Source: Bacillota bacterium
GTDB taxonomy: Bacteria; Bacillota; Clostridia; Acetivibrionales; DTU013
Direction of reading: 5' to 3'
DNA: 52,889 nt
NCBI GenBank assembly: GCA_023409735.1
Contig: JAEYRB010000013.1
Coordinates: 1-52,889, forward strand
A program made the translations under genes and the position numbers. Every line of letters starts with the position of its first letter. Within the stretch, counting starts at the first letter, position 1. A model generated the notes under the pieces. The model was not told the origin of the DNA. It saw nothing but the letters and a program-made list of their open reading frames with translations, and did no database searches. Below are positions 50,631-52,889 of the stretch, one piece after another.

Positions 50631-51539
50631 ATGAAGAAAACTTCAATAGGGGGGCAGGCACTGCTTGAAGGCCTATTAATGATGGGGCCGAAAAACATAG
50701 CTATAGCTGTACGCAAGCCTGACGGTGAGATAGTGCTTGACAAAAGACCTTTGCCAGCAAAGCTTCCAATAACGAAGGTGCCTTTGATCCGCGGTTGTGT
50801 GAATTTATTCAGGCAGATGGTAGTCGGAGTTAAGGCTTTGATGTATTCTGCAGATTTTGTCGATCTTGAAGAGGATACGCCAAAGGAACCATCCAAATTT
50901 GATGCATTTGTAGAAAAGCTCTTTAAAAATAAGGATGCAATTATATATGTATCTGTAATATTGTCGCTTGCTTTAAGTGTGGGCTTGTTTATACTTTTGC
51001 CAAATTTGTTGGCGAGTTTTTTCAACATTGAAGGTGTATTTCTTAAGAATTTATTCGAAGGCTTTATAAGGATCCTGATATTCTTGGGGTACATTTATCT
51101 GGCTACGTTGATGAATGATATAAAAAGAGTATGGCAGTATCATGGTGCTGAACATAAATCAATACATTGCTATGAGCATGATGAGGAGCTGACGGTCGAA
51201 AATATCAGGAAATATTCCACAAAGCATCCCCGGTGCGGGACGTCATTCCTGTTCCTAGTTATGATAATTAGCATTATAATGTTCTCATTGGTTGGATGGT
51301 ATGGCGTAATTGCAAATGCGGTTATCAGAATCCTAATGATTCCACTTGTAGCAGGTGTGGCATATGAAGTTCAGAGATTTGCGGGCAGGCATACAGACTG
51401 GCTGATAATGAAGATTATTAATGCCCCGGGTATGCTCTTCCAGTATCTGACCACCAGGGAACCGGATGATTCTATGATAGAGGTTGCAATAGTAGCTCTG
51501 CAGAACGTAATTGTGGATGACGATTCGGACAAATGGTAG
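50631..51539 (+). CDS. DUF1385 membrane protein
   Basis: The 302-aa protein matches the DUF1385/COG3872 family, sometimes called a predicted metal-dependent enzyme. It has IGGQALLEGLLMMGPKNIAIAVRKPDG at the N-terminus, two to four membrane segments, the conserved WQYHGAEHKSIHCYEHDEEL block with His/Glu/Cys potential metal ligands, KHPRCGTSFL, and EVQRFAGRHTD. Function is unknown. AAAGGAGAG precedes the ATG. It typically sits between rpmE and prmC in Clostridia, as here. Confidence 0.92.
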   Translation: MKKTSIGGQALLEGLLMMGPKNIAIAVRKPDGEIVLDKRPLPAKLPITKVPLIRGCVNLFRQMVVGVKALMYSADFVDLEEDTPKEPSKFDAFVEKLFKNKDAIIYVSVILSLALSVGLFILLPNLLASFFNIEGVFLKNLFEGFIRILIFLGYIYLATLMNDIKRVWQYHGAEHKSIHCYEHDEELTVENIRKYSTKHPRCGTSFLFLVMIISIIMFSLVGWYGVIANAVIRILMIPLVAGVAYEVQRFAGRHTDWLIMKIINAPGMLFQYLTTREPDDSMIEVAIVALQNVIVDDDSDKW

Positions 51540-51657
51540 AAGACGGATATTTGGAAGCTAATAAACTTTAATTAAGGCCTTAATTAAGTGTACATTTATT
51601 ATGTAATAATCAAGGGGATTTAAACGGCATACTAACGAATAAGGGTTTAGAGAACGT

Positions 51658-51743
51658 AAGGTTTATTGGGAGCACAAAGGATATTTGTCATTTAGTTTTT
51701 TAAGGTTTATTGAGAGCACAAAGGATTTTTAGTCATTTAATTA
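51658..51743 (+). repeat. 44-bp tandem duplication upstream of prmC
   Basis: AAGGTTTATTGGGAGCACAA... (51658) recurs as AAGGTTTATTGAGAGCACAA... (51702), each continuing into AGGAT..TTTGTCATTTA-like sequence with few differences. It ends about 50 bp before the prmC start. Confidence 0.85.
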
Positions 51744-51793
51744 TTTTATGTAAGTATGAGCAAAAGTTGAGAGATAGCGTTATAAGGGGTTTT

Positions 51794-52732
51794 ATGACAC
51801 TTAATGAAGCGGTAAGAAAAGGGAGAGAACTATTACGGGCATCCGGAAATGGAGCCCCGGCTGGTGAAGTCGGGGCTCTGCTTTGCTCTGCAGTGGGCTG
51901 TGAGAGACTTTTTCTTTATACCCATGGAGAGATGGTTTTAGATACTGTTCAGGAACAAAGGTTCCTGTCTATGCTAGAAAAGCGTACCTTGGGCGTACCG
52001 CTTCAATATCTCACAGGTGGTCAGGAGTTTATGTCCCTGCCTTTCAAGGTTCGTGAGGGAGTACTTGTGCCTCGTCCGGAAACGGAGCTTCTGGTAGAGA
52101 CAGTTATTGCCTGTATTGGAGGAAATGCTTCCGCTCCATATAATCTGCCATCTATATCAACTGTTATTGAAGACAGGATGGGAACAATGAAGCAGGGGTC
52201 AGCATTAAATGATAGCGGAATACCTAATCTTTCTATACTTGACATGGGCACAGGTTCAGGCTGTATTACTGTAAGTCTTGCCTACTATTTACCTAATGTG
52301 GTTGTTACGGCAGTGGATAAAATGGCTGACGCTCTTGAAATTGCCCGGGAAAATGCGGTTCTTAATGGAGTTGCAGATAGAATCTGTTTTGTGCAAAGCG
52401 ATCTGTTCAAACAGCTGGAGGATAAGAAATATGATGTTATAGTCTCAAATCCTCCTTACATACGCACAGGTGATATATCGGGGCTGCAGAGGGAGGTCAG
52501 CTGCTATGAGCCCATGGCAGCGTTGGATGGCGGCCCTGACGGTTTGTACTTTTACAGGGCTATTATAAAGGATGCATGGCTTCATCTGAAGAAAAACGGT
52601 TTACTCGCTTTTGAAACCGGCTATGATCAGGCTACTGAGGTTGCCGGAATGATGTCCGATGATTATAAAGAGATAGAAATAAAAAAGGATCTTTCCGGCA
52701 TTGACAGAGTCGTGATGGGAAGGCTTAAGTAA
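51794..52732 (+). CDS. prmC: Release factor glutamine methyltransferase PrmC
   Basis: PrmC methylates the GGQ glutamine of release factors RF1 and RF2. The 312-aa protein has an N-terminal helical RF-binding domain (LNEAVRKGREL..., YLTGGQEFMSLPFKV, VLVPRPETELLVE), the SAM motif LDMGTGSGCITVSLA, and catalytic VSNPPYIRTGD. Between RPETELLVETVI and ILDMG there is an unusual linker of about 35 residues not normally present. The ATG at 51794 is chosen because AAGGGG precedes it and the family starts here; the frame opens 28 codons further up through the tandem repeat. prfA would be expected next but is absent from the visible 157 bp. Confidence 0.93.
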   Translation: MTLNEAVRKGRELLRASGNGAPAGEVGALLCSAVGCERLFLYTHGEMVLDTVQEQRFLSMLEKRTLGVPLQYLTGGQEFMSLPFKVREGVLVPRPETELLVETVIACIGGNASAPYNLPSISTVIEDRMGTMKQGSALNDSGIPNLSILDMGTGSGCITVSLAYYLPNVVVTAVDKMADALEIARENAVLNGVADRICFVQSDLFKQLEDKKYDVIVSNPPYIRTGDISGLQREVSCYEPMAALDGGPDGLYFYRAIIKDAWLHLKKNGLLAFETGYDQATEVAGMMSDDYKEIEIKKDLSGIDRVVMGRLK

Positions 52733-52850
52733 CATTTTATTCTGTATGCTGTAAATTACTTATATTAAGGAAATCCTGAAAATATGGTTTTTTATATGAT
52801 CTGCTCAGTGGCTGAAGATAACTATTAAGTCTTTTTATGAATAGAGACCT

Positions 52851-52889
52851 TTATTTCATTTCCACAAGTGCCATAGTAATATCATCCTG
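52851..52889 (-). CDS. C-terminal end of a minus-strand gene, possibly PP2C/SpoIIE-type phosphatase
   Basis: The minus strand enters the window in frame with CAG and encodes QDDITMALVEMK followed by TAA at 52851-52853. A DD(I/M)T...V ending is characteristic of PP2C/SpoIIE-like phosphatase domains. Only 12 codons are visible, so the identification is tentative. The gene would converge on prmC, and the gap 52733-52850 shows nothing else. Confidence 0.45.
   Translation of the reverse strand, partial: QDDITMALVEMK

Noticed and set aside
50410..50661. Minus-strand ORF with a repeated LRGIEPLSPFCCSPSGNA peptide
   Set aside because: The repetition comes from the tandem hairpin elements B and C; it overlaps the rpmE terminator and the DUF1385 start, with no SD.

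Overview
The window is AT-rich DNA from a spore-forming, Gram-positive Clostridia-type bacterium. The evidence is an alpha/beta SASP gene, a cwlJ-gerQ spore germination pair, a walRK-yycHI-walJ operon, S-layer proteins, strong SD sequences with frequent GTG/TTG starts, and Firmicutes-type promoters. The style resembles the Ruminiclostridium/Acetivibrio group, but the species cannot be fixed from the sequence alone.

Layout. 1-143: 3' end of a 5S rRNA gene and its terminator. 214-3501 (minus): thiamine salvage operon (TPP riboswitch, thiM, thiE, a HAD phosphatase, thiD). 3804-7545: de novo NAD operon nadA-nadB-nadC with structured leader and intercistronic RNA. 7593-8413: candidate structured RNA followed by a two-CBS-domain gene. 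8482-9900: spore genes (gerQ-like, cwlJ, an sspF-like SASP). 9900-18138: cell-surface locus with a major S-layer protein behind tandem promoters and a pseudoknotted leader, an O-antigen-ligase/polymerase-like membrane protein and an SLH/Ig-domain protein. 18210-27273: WalRK cell-wall regulatory operon (walR, walK, an unknown secreted protein, yycH, yycI, murA, walJ, rlmH), with a 46-bp-period hairpin repeat array in the walR leader and a fifth copy between walR and walK. 27507-29248: marR-flavin reductase-nitroreductase operon with a palindromic operator over its promoter. 29416-32005: lipid kinase, a nitroreductase-like protein and a multi-zinc-ribbon protein. 32030-34844: rho, with a roughly 410-residue disordered insertion.

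35103-47325 is an accessory catabolic cluster: a LytS/YesM-type kinase, a YesN-type regulator, an ABC importer (binding lipoprotein and two permeases, no ATPase), an M20 peptidase/deacylase, a metallo-beta-lactamase-fold hydrolase, a YitT protein, an esterase and a frameshifted aldo/keto reductase-ferredoxin. 47370-49949 is a decayed IS1595-like element with candidate terminal inverted repeats enclosing an HD-domain gene. 50081-52732 returns to housekeeping genes (rpmE, a DUF1385 protein, prmC). Two tandem copies of a second hairpin repeat lie between rpmE and the DUF1385 gene, and a third copy sits inside the ABC operon. The window ends in the C-terminus of a minus-strand gene.

The most interesting signals are: (i) the two repeat families with covariation-supported RNA folds; (ii) the A7 frameshift separating an aldo/keto reductase from its di-cluster ferredoxin tail; (iii) a probable ATG-to-ACG start change that is silent in the overlapping marR; (iv) two structured leaders without an obvious known riboswitch class; (v) AT-hook-like motifs in the Rho insertion; and (vi) the apparent accessory island between rho and rpmE.
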